Assembly (NCBI GenBank): GCA_033980235.1
Contig: CM067068.1
Location: 35,379,546 to 35,443,545 of the forward strand
From: Diadema setosum
Taxonomy: Eukaryota > Echinodermata > Echinoidea > Diadematoida > Diadematidae
Length of the DNA: 64,000 bases
Direction of reading: 5' to 3'
The translations under genes and the position numbers were made by a program. This document shows positions 11,701-23,356 of this stretch, one piece after another (position 1 is the first letter of the stretch; every line of letters starts with the position of its first letter). The notes under the pieces were generated by a model. It was not told the origin of the DNA. It was given only the letters and a program-made list of their open reading frames with translations, and did no database searches.

Positions 11701-14700
11701 TCTGCAAACTGCATGTGGGCGGAGGAGGTTTCATCATCAGCTGACGATTCATGGAGGAGACTGAAATGACAATATTAAGTCTGGTATAAAACTTTAATGT
11801 ACTAAGAAGTTCATTTATATATCTATCCTCTTCACTCAACTGTTTTAATTTCTCTCTTCACTAAAATACTTGTGTCTTTATCTGCATTCCCAGGGAGACA
11901 TATTAATTTTGCTTTTCAGCAACAGCTCCCATGGTTCAGGGAGTGTCATGTTGAAAGCTAAAACAGCATGCATAAAGTATAGTTACATGTATTTGTACCT
12001 CACATCATTTTGGGCGAAAATATTATCACATTTATATGTAAAAACAGTCCTTTATTTCAGTAAATGTGTGCAAATCATTCTACTTTGGCAATGAAAAGCT
12101 GAAGGACAAAACAACATAAAGGAATTGGTAACAATGCTTTACACTCAGAATCCAAGCACAATGCAATAAATTTAGAGAATCACTAGCAAGCCCCCCCCCC
12201 AAAAAAAAAAAAAAAAATGTATGACTGTATGTTTTTTGTTTTTGTTTTTTTTTTTTTTTTTTTAATTTCACACCTATGGTACACCCTAAATAAACTTTGT
12301 GTGACCAACACAGAACCAATCTCTGTCCTTGCATTTATGTGAATACTGAGACAGAGGATGAGTGAGTAGTTACAGATCTCAGCAAAGTTTGAGGCAAATT
12401 CTCACCTTCCGAGGAGAGTGCACATCACCAAAGGTCCCCATAGGTCCCCTACAATACAAAGAAAATAAGAAGACTGTCAACGTACATGAATGACATACAG
12501 TAGGTACTGTATACGCCAATATTTTCGCGTACAGACATTCTCGTGAATCATGGTATCAGTGGCATTTTCGCGTGTTGTTAAATTTGCGATTGATACTAGA
12601 AGTAGTAGGGTCTACTGCTAAGCCAGAGAAACACGTTCAAAGACTTGCCAACGTACTCATAACGTTTTTTTTTTTTCCATTTGCATTGTGACTTACCAAA
12701 CATGACAACAGAAAAGACACAGTAGAAGATTTATAAAATGAAACAATAATTACGGGAACTTGCAGTGAGACACTCACACACGGCATTCACAGGTACCTAC
12801 CAAATGTTGCAACAAATAGATGTAGACTACAAAGTTTCAGAGATGGGCAATTCCGCGGTAACGGAATTACAAATCAGAGAATTTTGGCTCATATTCTTTC
12901 ACCCTGTATACAGGATTGATTACTTTGCCTTCTCTTGATACATTTAAAAGATGCAGAGGTACTCACACTGTCACCCCAAATACAAATTTGTTAAATGTTC
13001 TCACTTGGTTGGTTACAAAGGAGGTCTATGTGCGATGGTAACGGAATTACCAGAGAATTTAATCACAACTTCAACTCTGACTTTGGGAGTTGTTTCTCTG
13101 AAATCTATAACACATACACTGTAGGTTGTTATCTGATTTCATCTTTGATTGTGTCGACTTCAATTCGGTTGTATTGTTTTTCAAATATTTCATCACATTT
13201 TCCAAGCAGCACGCTTTTTCCCTGTAAAGTCAGTGGTAACGGAATTACACAAATGGTAACGGAATTACTCCTTCTGAAATACACTGGAAAAAATACACAT
13301 TCTTGGTACTCATGTATTCTGAAATGTCTTGATAAAGACTGTTTATGCCTTTAGCTATAATATAACCACTAAATAAGTACTCTCTAGCCTTTGACCTTGA
13401 ACTGCTACAAGTGTGTAGGTGCCAAATGAGTTTTTATTGTCAAAAAACATAAAATGTTCATGCTAACGACTGTGATTTGAAGTTGTAACTATGTCAATCA
13501 AGATCTCGTAACTTCTAAGTACCACATCCATCAAAATTTGTCTACTTTCAAGTTAAGAATTTCACACTCTGCAGGTAAATGACATCTAAGACACATGGTA
13601 ACGGAATTACGCTAGAATAGCCCTACACAAGTACAATTCTATAAATCCAGTCAACAATACTCAAATTTTCTTGTATTTCTTTTGTTGATATCATGCAAGA
13701 CAGATTTCTCTGTTTTCTTCTTCCTAAATATGCCAATAATTGACAATATGTGTGAATTACTTACAAGTATTCTACATAAATATTATGTGCACATGCATAA
13801 GAAAATAATAAAAAACTGCCAATTAAATAAAGTGCCAATTTACAGTGCGAGAGCACAGTGTGCAGCCCCATCATTGAACACAATGTTTAATATTAAGGAT
13901 GAACACTAAAGATGCTTGAAACTTTTAATTTGTTAAGTGAAAAGATGCAGTTGTGGTTCAATGACAAATATAACAAATTACAATTCAATCATAAATAGAA
14001 AAGAAACTTTTCTTATATGATTATGGTACTGCACCAGTGCTTAATCATTATTATCTATATGTTGTGGCATATATTAATCACTAAAAACTTGTGACATTTT
14101 ACTAATAGCTGAAGTTGCCCCCTGGTATATAATGTAGTGCATAATTTAATAAATCCCTTACAGTGTAAGTCCTACTTAAGCCCACCAAAATAAAATGAAC
14201 TAAACTAAAAGGAAATAGAAAACTGCAAAATAACTTTAACAAATTACAACTTTTTGAACCATTATAGTGAGTCCACCAAATTCTGTTAATTCATAGAAAG
14301 GTAAGAGGGCCTCTTTTATCCATCTGCAGCTCACTGTGTTAGAGTTATATTTACCTGTGAATAATGTCAGTATTTACTTCTGACCACACAAAATTTCCAA
14401 ATGATGTCTTTAGAAACACAATCATGACTTGGCGTATAATTTTCCTACAAGTTTCCTGTCTCTGTCTTTCTTCTTTGACTTTGTCTATTTTCTCATCTTG
14501 AGTGTTGCCATATATTTACTCACAAGAAGTGTGCATCTTCTCTTTTGCAGTAAGTTGTATTTTGACTGCCTGAAAGCAAATTATAAAATACACTGTAATG
14601 GCACTTGTATGAAAGGAAACTGGATTGTACAGCAAATGGTAACATGAAGAGTAAAGGTAGAAGCAGAAGCCCATTGACTTTAATATTTAAAATCTTCTTA

Positions 14701-17700
14701 GGATTGGAAAGTATAGGCCTAAATGTTACATTATAGAGCTGTATCACAATTACTGACTGGGTAAATGTTCATCACAAATGGTGTTTTTGTCTTTATTCCT
14801 TTTAAAAAGAAAGGATTAAAGAACAAATTTCAAAGGGTAGCAGATGCTCTGTATCAAATGGGCATGAAAATCAAAATACATGTCTCTGTGGAGGAAAGAT
14901 CTAAGAAACAAATGAAAGAAGGTAATAGTCATATACTTACCATTAAAGATAAAGTACTTGAGGATGAAAACAGGACATGTTCAATAAAAGGTCAGACTAT
15001 CGACTTGGTGATAATAAAGCCTTTAGCATACAGAAAGATCAAGATGTCACATTCAGTGGGCATCCCGTGTCAAGTTATGACTTCTATCACATTGTGTATG
15101 ATCCTTCTCTTAAATTCTTGATCTTTCCTCACAAAAATTATCCTGTTCATTTCTCTCTGTCAGTAGCAGTGCTCTCTTTTCCTTTTAAAGAAATTTTATG
15201 TCCTTCCTCTTCTTTGTAACCTTAGTTCAATTTATGCTGCATCACACCCATTCAATAGTCCCTCATCACTATACTTAGATTTTGTATGAAACCATGAGAC
15301 TTTTTAGCAAGAAAATATACAAATTGATATCTCAGAATTCAGTATGATTTTTAACATTTGAGAATGAATATCTGTAGCAAACCTTATAAAGTTATCAGTT
15401 AGCACAGTCTCCATGTACACATGTAGTTCTTGTACATGAGAGAAGGTGAAGGAAGGGAGGAGACTTTCAGCACAAGAAGTCTTGTCAAGCATGTACCCTG
15501 ATGTCAGGACTCACTGTCAGAGGCATCCAGCTACACTGTATGCTGAGTCATGTCAGTGTATCATACCATATTTCAACTTTCACTCCTTTACTGCCAATCA
15601 CTAACACTGTTAAGCTCAATAATAATGCCCTGAAGCTATTTCATGGACAGTTCACATACATATTGGCACGAAAGTAGGATATGTCATTCTCTTCCATATT
15701 AGATGTGCGTGTAATTCCGTTACCATGTAATTCCGTTACCACAATTACAGAAGAACTGAAGGAGATATTTCACAAAATGTTTTGTGACTTTTCAGGGAGT
15801 CACAAGTAGAGAAAAAATTTACAAGGGGAGAAAAAATCAGTGATTAGTTTGTTCAGGAGAAAACTTTTTTCAATTTTATGGTAACGAAATTACGTCAATT
15901 TGTCAGTAGATTTTGAAAATTTCTCCAAAAAATATCATAATGAGAGTGACTGAATGCTTCATTAAATGTGATTGTTGAAGCATAGGAATAAAGATGTGGA
16001 AGTATGGATAAAGCAGAGAGATATTTAAGTTGTTTCATTTTAAATTTTCATTTGATATTGTAAAATTTTAGATAAATACAATAAATAGTCTTCCAACTTC
16101 AAAAGTGTGTACAACAAAAACGAGGAAAGCTATTGGTAAAGGGTTTTTTGTTTCCGTAAATACAACAATCCGTCTGTACGGGAAACTGAAATTTCTGAGC
16201 AATTACTTAACTTTGAATTTTGCTGTTTTTGCCCTTCCCATACGGAATTGCCCAGCTGCGCTAGCGCTAGCGAAAGTTTTACATGCATCCCTAACTGTTA
16301 GGCCTCACCCAACCACGTTGAGCCGGTGTTCGTTCGCGTAGGGTAACGTAGCATGGAGATTGCACATTTTGATGCATGTTTATCATCGTACTGCACTTCC
16401 AGAATCGGTCGCACCGTACGCACTCAATTTTGTCATCAATTTGTACATAAGGTATGACGGGGTGATATTTTCGCGTGTCTTTAATTTTGCGATCAGCCCA
16501 AAGCTCGCGAAATTCGCGAAAACAAAACCCTCACGAAAATAACAGCGTATACAGTATTCTCACGTATTCAAACATAATGTTAAATGTGATGATGAAGGAA
16601 AATTAAAAGTTACAAGGACTTTCTTTTCTCCAATAACTTTAATATTAGGGAGCTTTAGATTTTAGACGCGCGGACGTTCAAAGGGAAAAAAAACATGGTC
16701 TGAGCGTGCGCAGTAACGTACGTCAAGTTAATGCGCACGCTCAGACCATGTTTTTTTCCCTTTGAACGTCCACGCGTCTAAAATCTAAAGCTCCCTATTG
16801 TTTTAGGTGTAACAACTTCTACAGGATAATAGTAGAAACTGAAGAAAACTATATAATTATTCTTTTTTTTTGTAACTCTCCAAGACTAAAACTACAAATT
16901 GTGTATATCTGGCATCTACCTTTTACAGTACAAGTGTGTATGTTCAAATTTATATAACACACACACAAACACACACACACACACACACACAAATGTAAAG
17001 GCCCCAAGTTCATAAGGGTTGTTTAACTCTAGAAAATGACTTTAATAGATTTCACCCACAAAATAAAATGGGCACAAAAATGGATTAGGCTGCATATGTA
17101 CATATTGTTTGTACAATGTACATGTAATACTGAATTAAAATTGGCATTTAAATCTATCATGGAGTAGATTTAAAGAGCAAACTAAAATTTGTGAATTCTG
17201 GTCACAAAGTTTTATAACCAGAACTACACTGACCCTGGTAAGATGATCTGAGTTTATTTACACTTAACAATTTACATCACATCATATTTTTTGTATCATT
17301 GTTTTACATCTTCCTCTGTCACTGGAAAAAGGCTGTCCAATCACTTTTACACAGAGCATGGAAACAGTTTGGTGCACATGCAACTTCAATAAAGACACGT
17401 CGACACTGGAGTTTTTTGCAAAGGAAAGCTCGAAGCATGAGGTAATTTGGCTGTCACAAAATACTTACAATCTCGAAGAAGTGCCTTGCTTTGCTTGGGA
17501 TACAGGGCATGAAAGAATTTAACTCCAACAGCTCGCAGGTCCCTCATCTGATGGGGAGCAATGTACAAAAATATAACAATGTGTAAATACAGTGACATTT
17601 AAATCTAGCAGTATAAATACAATGTGTGTGTGTGTGTGTGTGTGTGTGTGATTGGGAGTGTGTACACATGTGCTTCTAAAACTTCACAAGGGTTAATTCA

Positions 17701-20700
17701 CACTACCAACAACAATAACGAAAAATGTGTACAGATGTATGCTTTGTCTGCATGTACATGGTTGGTGTAACTAACATTCAAGGATGAAAATGGACAAAAA
17801 CTTGTAATCAATTTACAAACAGACGTGAGAATTTTAAAACATCAATGCATAGGGTACATTACAATACAAAAAGTTACGCAGTCTTGGAATAATCCGCTTT
17901 GCTGCAAAAATAGATAATTATTCATGCATTGATTAATAAATTGATTACTTTATTCAATGTGATACTGTATACATCATTCACCCATTCATCTCAAGTGAAC
18001 ATCCTAGTGAATAATTAAAAAAAAAATATTTTTTTTTTTTTTTTTTTTTGTACAGCATGCAATGATATTCATGCCATCAGGTTTGTCCTTCTCCTGTGTA
18101 TTAAACGCCTCAAGATTTGAGATTTAAAAGTGAGTTGTTACATGTCCTGGAAAAGGTGCACTCACAATGGTATCAGTGATGGGTTCATCAAGAGTTGAAG
18201 GTTCACTGTCCTCATCGTGAGCTCCTGGGACTGTGATGTCACCTTCCACAGGGTGCTGGAGCTCCAGGTCGGTGAACTTGGCCTCAAACTGACAGAAACA
18301 ATCATGATTAAAATGTAAATGTTAATAGTGTGACTGCACTGCATTTCATGTCGTAGGCGGGCATCATGCTGACTTGAAAGATATTTTTGTGAGTGGCCGA
18401 ATTTTGCAATCTAGAACCAAAAAACAAGAAAGAACCTATTATCAGTATTAGAGAAAAAAGTACTGTTTTAACTATACTTGTAACTGTACTAAACTAAGTT
18501 TTTTTTTGTTTTTTTTCGTGCTATTCGTCAAATTAAAGACACGCAAAAATATTGACTCTGATCCCAGTGTGGATGTGATGTACGCTTGCATGTTTTATCC
18601 GTTCAGTACAAGTCTCCACAATCACAAATTTAACCACTTGCGAAATTGTCGGGAATTCCCGATTCACGAAAATTGAGTAAACTGCCACCTTGGATAAAAT
18701 ATCTAATGCACAATATTTTGAAATTTTGTAATTTTGTGAATGTAGATTGGCCTGTAAATATTACATTGTATACCGTGTAATGATGTATTGCACAGTAAAA
18801 AGGGGGTCATAACCAGTATTTAACAGGACTTTATGGCTGGCATTCTATTGTTTGCTATGCATTGTGAAAGTTAGCTAAAAAAAAAAGTGTAAAAGCAAGA
18901 ATCAAAGGCACAATAAGAATCATTGGTAATGGCACTGACTGAGGTGGACTGGATATGATTGTCAAGATTGTCATGTCAGTTGAACTTCAAGTTACACAAC
19001 ACACTTCTTTTACCAACACTACCAAGGTATAAATATAATATTGACTGGCCTCGAGGGAGATACCAGAAAATATTCTTTCAGTGCGGGCAATATTTATCTG
19101 GCATCTCCCTCGAGGCCAGTCAATATCATAATTATTACCTATCCCCGAGGTAAATTACAATAGGAAAATATGTGAATACGGCTATACACTATGATATAGA
19201 TTAAGCCACATTTGACTACCTGTAGATCATCACCAACACGTCGAATAATTGACAAATTGCTCATCAATGTATATCATTCAAATCCAACTTCAAAGATACA
19301 TGTAGTTGTAACAGGCGAACTTCAAACATTTAAACGCTTAAATTACACTTTATTTTTGCTTGTTTCAATTTGGAGAGTTGTAATAACTGATGGTCACTGT
19401 GCAGTTATTGAGCACAAATGGACTAGTCATTGTTTGACGCGTAGTGCTGCTGGAAGTGGTCGACCTTGTATGAGTTGATTTATCGCCGTTCTTCTGCGGT
19501 GCGTGTAATCTACACGCAGCGACCTCCTTGAATGTTTTCTCTTCGTGGTCTTCGTGGTTTACATGTAAGGCAGGGAGGTTGTAGATTCCACTCCTTCTCT
19601 TCCCACCTCCCTGTTTTACAGTGCATGCCCGTTATAACGAACACTGTTATGACAAAATTCTGGTTATAACGAAGTAAAAATTTGGGCTGCAATGTCATCC
19701 ACTCTATGTATTTCTATTGTTTATTTGCTCGGTTATAACAAAATTCCGATATAATGAAAGAAAACTGCCGGTCCCGAGGATTTCGTTATAACGGGAGTTC
19801 ACTTTATATGTGAAAACCCGGATGCTCGTGATATGCTCTAATTAAAAATACATACAAACCGGAATGGAAAAGAGTATCAAAAACTAACGCAACCACACTC
19901 TCACACACACCATGTTCAATGCACTTCGTGTTGTGATGGAATTACACAATATCTGGTCAGTATTTAATACACCGTACACCAACGTACACACTTGTACACT
20001 ACACATACAATGTGTACACACCTAGTAGATCTAGGATAACATCCCCAGTATTCGGTCACTTAAGCTTTTTTGCAATATTTTTCAAACTAAAATAATACAT
20101 ATACATCATATCTACAGCTATAAGATGTATGTGAAATATATCAAATTTCTTTAATCTCAATTTTCATTTTGTTATATTTGTAAATATCACACAGAATTTT
20201 GCAAAATCCCAAAATACATTGTATATCACCTTGAAAATTCCCCAGTATACGGTCACTGCGACCAGTATTCGGTCACACGATATGCGTGTTCAACGCAGCT
20301 GAAAAATGCGCACACGCGCTACCTTGTGTGCAAAATTGCATTGGGGACGTTGCGGCGCAAGTTGATGACCGAATACTGGGGTATCGGCACTCGCATTCAA
20401 CCCTTGTACATTGAGACACTGTATCGGCACATACAGAAATTTTGTTTTTCTTTTGTGTTTTTGATGATACCATCACACTCCGAGCTTGCGATAAGCAAAA
20501 AATCCCACAAGAGAATGGTGTATTTCTCGATTTTTAGCGCTTTTTCGGCCACCCGTACTCTTAAAACTGGGCCTTATCCGAGCGCGCTTTTGGAAAGTAG
20601 CACCGATTCTGCACTTTTGATGGTAAAATTTGGGATTTTGGATGGATTATTGGAGGGGGCTAAGGGAGTTTCCTGTTGTGAACGAGTGTGCAAACTGTGA

Positions 20701-21956
20701 ATTGATGTGATTTGCATGTGTTGTGACAGTTGAACTTACTGGCTGGTGACTAATGATAAGTGACCGAATACCGGTAGCTGACCGAATACTGGTGCATGGT
20801 GCTCTTACCCTACCAAGTACACTGTAGTTGCTGAAGTGGTGGACTCTTCAATTAGCCACCAGCCCCCCCCCCTTCCCCCTGTAGTCTGTCTGAACCTTAT
20901 AAACTCTCATGGTACCATAAGTAGGTCTAGTAAATACCAGTACAAAACACACATAGGTTCTACATCGCATTTTTTTTTTTTTCAAATATATTTTTTGAGA
21001 AAAAATCACTGAAAATATATGATTTGTATCTTTTCCATCTTGGATGTTTGATGTATCAAACCTATGTGAATGAATGTCCAACTGCCCTTTCTGTTTTATA
21101 TAAGAAGAACAGTCATGTTCACAATTACTCAACTCGTCAGCAAAACTTTTTCCATATACCTCGTACACGCACCACCTTTGCACAAAACACTGTTATTTTT
21201 TCTGGCCCTAAGCTTTGGAACAATTTGCCAATTGATGTTAAATCTGCCCCCAGTTTATCTGTATTCAAGCAAAGATTTAAAAAACATCTCCTTGCATCTT
21301 ACGTCCATTGATGATAATATGACTTTTAATTAATGACCAATGTGTGTATTTACACCTATTTGAACTGTATGTCACTACTCTCCGTCTTTTACTTCTTTTC
21401 CTCTCTTCCTCCCTCCTCTTGTTTTTTGTTTCCCACCTCAGCCCTTCATTCATTTTGCAACACACTGTATATCACTTCCACTCATCTGCATGTAATATTT
21501 CTTTTTTGAGGGGACCTTGTTTAACAAGCTGTGCTTTCTCAAGGTCCCCCACGCAACATTCCATGTAAATATCAACCTTGTTCAATTTTTTTGTAATTAT
21601 ACTAAGCAATGTACTTGTCCCCACAAGGGGTTTGTGACACATGAGAATGGTGTGTGAAATAAATTGAATTGAATTGAATTGAATTGATAAACTGCATTGC
21701 CAGTTTGCGTAGCAGCCGTAACGTTAGGCCTTACACAAATTCGACAGTGTGGGACTGTATATGCTAAGCGATGAAGACGAGGAATAAAACTACAATAAAC
21801 GTGTTCCTATGTCGCTGCAGATCAGAGCAAATACTTGGAACAACACAATCAACTATGATGAATGGAAATATATTCAATAAAACCTATATTCTACACAAAG
21901 ATGTCTGGAAAACCATGCTTCACCTGCTGTCGGTCGGCTTCTGCCACGTCTGCCAT
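8743..21956 (-). CDS. YIPF6: Yip1 domain family member 6 (YIPF6), seven coding exons
   Basis: Coding exons in transcript order: 21924-21956, 18166-18288, 17469-17547, 12406-12448, 11632-11760, 10674-10834, 8743-8882. All junctions are GT-AG and phases match; the sum is 708 nt, 235 residues plus stop, almost exactly the length of vertebrate YIPF6. The N-terminus is acidic and soluble. It is followed by MRDLRAVGVKFFHALYPKQS, DLWGPLVMC, the QFAEVFALISFGAVVV membrane segment, SVCVLGYC with hydrophobic stretches, and a C-terminal ASLAFLADSQ...ALAVFPICLFYFVIGWM block. These are the YIPF6 hallmarks. The family consists of multi-pass Golgi/ER membrane proteins that interact with Rab GTPases and act in vesicle trafficking. 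Start: the only ATG of the first exon, followed by an excellent CAG|GTGAAG donor. The introns are filled with inverted-repeat elements. It lies head-to-head with RPS3A at 2.8 kb. Confidence 0.93.
9630..10236. repeat. Diverged tandem repeat, about 140-160 bp unit, four copies
   Basis: Recurring blocks of TGACCTTTGACCTCATGACC followed by a CCTGCAAGTTTGGTGAAAAT segment, with that segment starting near 9770, 9931, 10069 and 10226. It lies in the last YIPF6 intron, adjacent to a SINE. Confidence 0.7.
10240..10605 (-). mobile_element. tRNA-derived SINE
   Basis: On the minus strand the element begins with a tRNA-like head: an A box (TGGCTCAGTCGG, 10578-10589) and a B box (GGTTCGAACCC, within 10533-10553) at tRNA spacing. 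The anticodon region does not fold as a functional tRNA. A roughly 250 bp body follows at lower coordinates, containing AAAAGATCCCGC and CAAAGAGCAGGGTG. It lies in the last YIPF6 intron, about 70 bp from the donor of the preceding exon. I do not assign a named SINE family. Confidence 0.75.
12497..12605 (+). repeat. Copy of a TATACGC/TTTTCGCG dispersed repeat
   Basis: Begins with TACTGTATACGCCAATATTT and continues with TTTTCGCGTG blocks. Related sequences occur at 16455-16552 (reverse), 18505-18680 and 33082-33350. Confidence 0.55.
12844..16254. mobile_element. 3.4 kb non-autonomous element with arrayed GGTAACGGAATTAC motifs
   Basis: The outer ends TGGGCAATTCCG (12844-12855) and CGGAATTGCCCA (16243-16254) are inverted repeats. 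Inside, the 14-mer GGTAACGGAATTAC occurs at 12857, 13037, 13235, 13255 and 13597. Its reverse complement occurs at 15711 and 15727, and a one-base variant in the forward orientation at 15880. About 2.1 kb between the two clusters is AT-rich, with no credible ORF. Spaced copies near both ends resemble subterminal transposase-binding sites. No target duplication is visible. It lies wholly inside YIPF6 intron 3. Treating it as one element is inference. Confidence 0.55.
16455..16552 (-). repeat. Copy of the TATACGC/TTTTCGCG dispersed repeat
   Basis: Read on the minus strand it starts ATACTGTATACGCTGTTATT and continues with TTTTCGCGAA and a block ending in GACACGCGAAAATAT, like the copies at 12497 and 33082. 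Confidence 0.6.
16648..16795. mobile_element. 148 bp MITE with TA target duplication
   Basis: Long, nearly perfect inverted arms starting GGGAGCTTTAGATTTTAGAC fold into a hairpin with a loop of about 25 bp. Each end is flanked by TA (16646-16647 and 16796-16797), as expected for Tc1/mariner-type insertion. It is non-coding and sits in YIPF6 intron 3. The few mismatches suggest a fairly young insertion. Confidence 0.85.
18505..18680 (+). repeat. Partial copy of the TATACGC/TTTTCGCG dispersed repeat
   Basis: Shares ATTAAAGACACGC, AATATTGACTCTGA and GTCGGGAATTCCCGATTC blocks with the copy at 33082-33350, in the same orientation, but lacks the TACTGTATACGC end. Confidence 0.6.
19037..19126. mobile_element. 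About 90 bp hairpin MITE
   Basis: ATATTGACTGGCCTCGAGGG at the left is mirrored by CCCTCGAGGCCAGTCAATAT at the right, enclosing a roughly 45 bp, partly paired centre. It is in YIPF6 intron 1 and is non-coding. Confidence 0.7.
19619..19804. mobile_element. Short TA-flanked pogo/Tigger-like MITE
   Basis: Starts CAGTGCATGCCCGTTATAAC after TA and ends with CGTTATAACGGGAGTTCACT, an imperfect inverted repeat of the start, followed by TTA. It has repeated TTATAACGA blocks inside and shares the internal GGTCCCGAGGA segment with the remnant near 2965-3062. The class is inferred from the CAG terminus and TA flanks. Confidence 0.65.
20044..20793. mobile_element. 750 bp element with inverted arrays of CCAGTATTCGGTCAC
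   Basis: The motif occurs in forward orientation at 20045, 20242 (one base changed) and 20262, and in reverse complement at 20366, 20760 and 20779. This leaves three forward copies on the left and three reversed copies on the right. The centre has an open frame (20326-20700) with no recognisable domain. It lies in YIPF6 intron 1. The layout is like the element at 12844-16254 although the motif differs. Interpretation as a transposable element is inference. Confidence 0.55.
21024..21687 (+). mobile_element. 3' end of a non-LTR retrotransposon (LINE) with (TTGAA)n tail
   Basis: An ORF tail (21024-21311) contains IPRTRTTFAQNTVIFSGPKL, WNNLPIDVK and FKQRFKKHLL, the typical C-terminal end of ORF2 in CR1/L2/Jockey-like LINEs. 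A 3' UTR follows and ends in tandem TTGAA repeats at 21661-21687. The reverse transcriptase core is missing, so the copy is 5'-truncated and dead. It lies in the first YIPF6 intron, in antisense orientation to YIPF6. Confidence 0.75.
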
Positions 21957-22860
21957 CTTGACTGTCAAGATTGTTTGAATGCGATTGCAGTGCAGTGTTA
22001 AAAAAAAAAATGTTGGAGATCGCGTCACGTCCATTCACTTGACGTCTACGTCTAAACACACATGGATGGTGCTCATCAATCGTGCAGTTGCACAATGTGC
22101 GCAGTCGGCAAGTCAGACGACTTGCGACCCGATTCGACTCAACACAAGTCCCTACGCAAACAGAGCACTGCGAAGCCCGCGACTGAGGGATAACAATTTT
22201 CATCTTCGCTCCTCTCCCCCTACCTGTTATTAGACGATGTTTGTTCCTTTACTTTACCTTTTTGTTTTACCCAGTTCATGCAGATTTGAAGAATGTGCAT
22301 ACCGATTCCCAAGCTACGTCGAATCAAGGTGAATGTTAATTAGATCTACAGAAGTATAACACCTACACGCCGTGACTTCCATAGTTTTAGGTTAATTCAT
22401 CTATTCGGAACATGCAGCCCCAGGATCCATGCAGGATGCTATAGATCCACCGGCTTTGTTTTTACTCGCACCTGGCAAAAAATTTATTTGTATAATTGAT
22501 TAAATTTGCCATCTGTAGATACCGGCCGCTGATCTCACCTTGTACAATCCCAGTATACATGGTATAGCTTCCCACGAAAAGCTGCAACAGGGATTATAGG
22601 ACCTACTCCTTCAAGGTTCAAGTAGTCCAAGGCGGACAAGGAATATTAAATGAAAAAAAAAAGAAAAAAAAAAGTCTTCAGCACATCTCTCGATCCCCTT
22701 CCACTTCCGGGTTTCTTCAGCTGACAAGCCAAAAAAACAAACAAACAAACAACAACAACAACAACAACAACTGAAGGGTCTTCATAAAAGGGCAGATAAC
22801 CTTACCGCGCTCTTCTCTGATCTATATCTTTTTAGTGCCACTTACGTACTTCCGGGTTAA
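21957..22860. other. Region between the YIPF6 start and downstream repeats
   Basis: Probably contains the YIPF6 5' UTR and promoter (locally CpG-richer around 22010-22180), but no TATA box or other decisive signal is visible. AAC and AAAC simple repeats lie at about 22735-22770. Confidence 0.4.
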
Positions 22861-22866
22861 AGAAAG

Positions 22867-22982
22867 TGGGGGGGGGGGGGGGGGGGGGGCACAAAGTGGG
22901 TGACACCTTATGTATTCATTTGTATGGTGCACAAAAAGTGGGGGGGGGGGGAGCCCCCCCCCCCCCCCCCCCCCCCCCCCCC
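22867..22982. repeat. Poly-G and poly-C tracts
   Basis: A G run near 22867-22890 and a second G run followed by a long C run to 22982 form a potential strong hairpin or G-quadruplex-prone block. Assembly or sequencing length errors are likely here. Confidence 0.8.
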
Positions 22983-23024
22983 GTTCGGCCGGCCATGATT
23001 ATTCAGAGGGATGAAGGTTCTGGT

Positions 23025-23300
23025 GCGAGTTTCTTCACTTCATTTGTCTCCCTCTACAAATTAAATTTGTTAAGATCGCAAACGCTGATCTGTAAATTAA
23101 CAAGTTAGCATGTGTGGAAAAAGAAGTGGGACTCTAACCTGTTATATCTAGTACTGCTTTCCGCAGTAAATGACAGGTTTGACGGTAATAGCAGTAGATG
23201 ACAGGTTCGAGTCCCACTCAATTCCATTTTCCCCGACATGTGCAGGTCAGCAGTTGCGATCTGAACAAATTCAGTATAGAGGGAGACAAAGTGAGGCCAA
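23025..23300. repeat. 270 bp imperfect palindrome
   Basis: The segment with TTTGTCTCCCTCTA, TTTGTTAAGATCGCAA and GTGGGACTCTAACCTGT on the left is mirrored on the right as ACAGGTTCGAGTCCCAC, TTGCGATCTGAACAAA and TAGAGGGAGACAAA. The centre is near 23168. The GGTTCGAGTCCC piece resembles a tRNA B box, but there is no matching A box. It is likely a foldback or inverted-duplication remnant. Confidence 0.6.
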
Positions 23301-23356
23301 ATTCGCACAAAAATTTGTCTCTTGGTATTCTACTGCACCTAAAGGACTTTTTACAA

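Noticed and set aside
14765..15121. Lysine-rich 118-codon frame as a transposase fragment
   Set aside because: No catalytic or DNA-binding motif, and AT-rich composition equal to its surroundings.
12857..15893. Regularly repeated 14-mer that might suggest a CRISPR array
   Set aside because: Spacing is irregular, orientations are mixed, the host is eukaryotic and no cas genes are present.
20326..20700. 124-codon frame inside the motif-array element as its transposase
   Set aside because: No recognisable domain; the first part overlaps a terminal motif and the length is far below known transposases.
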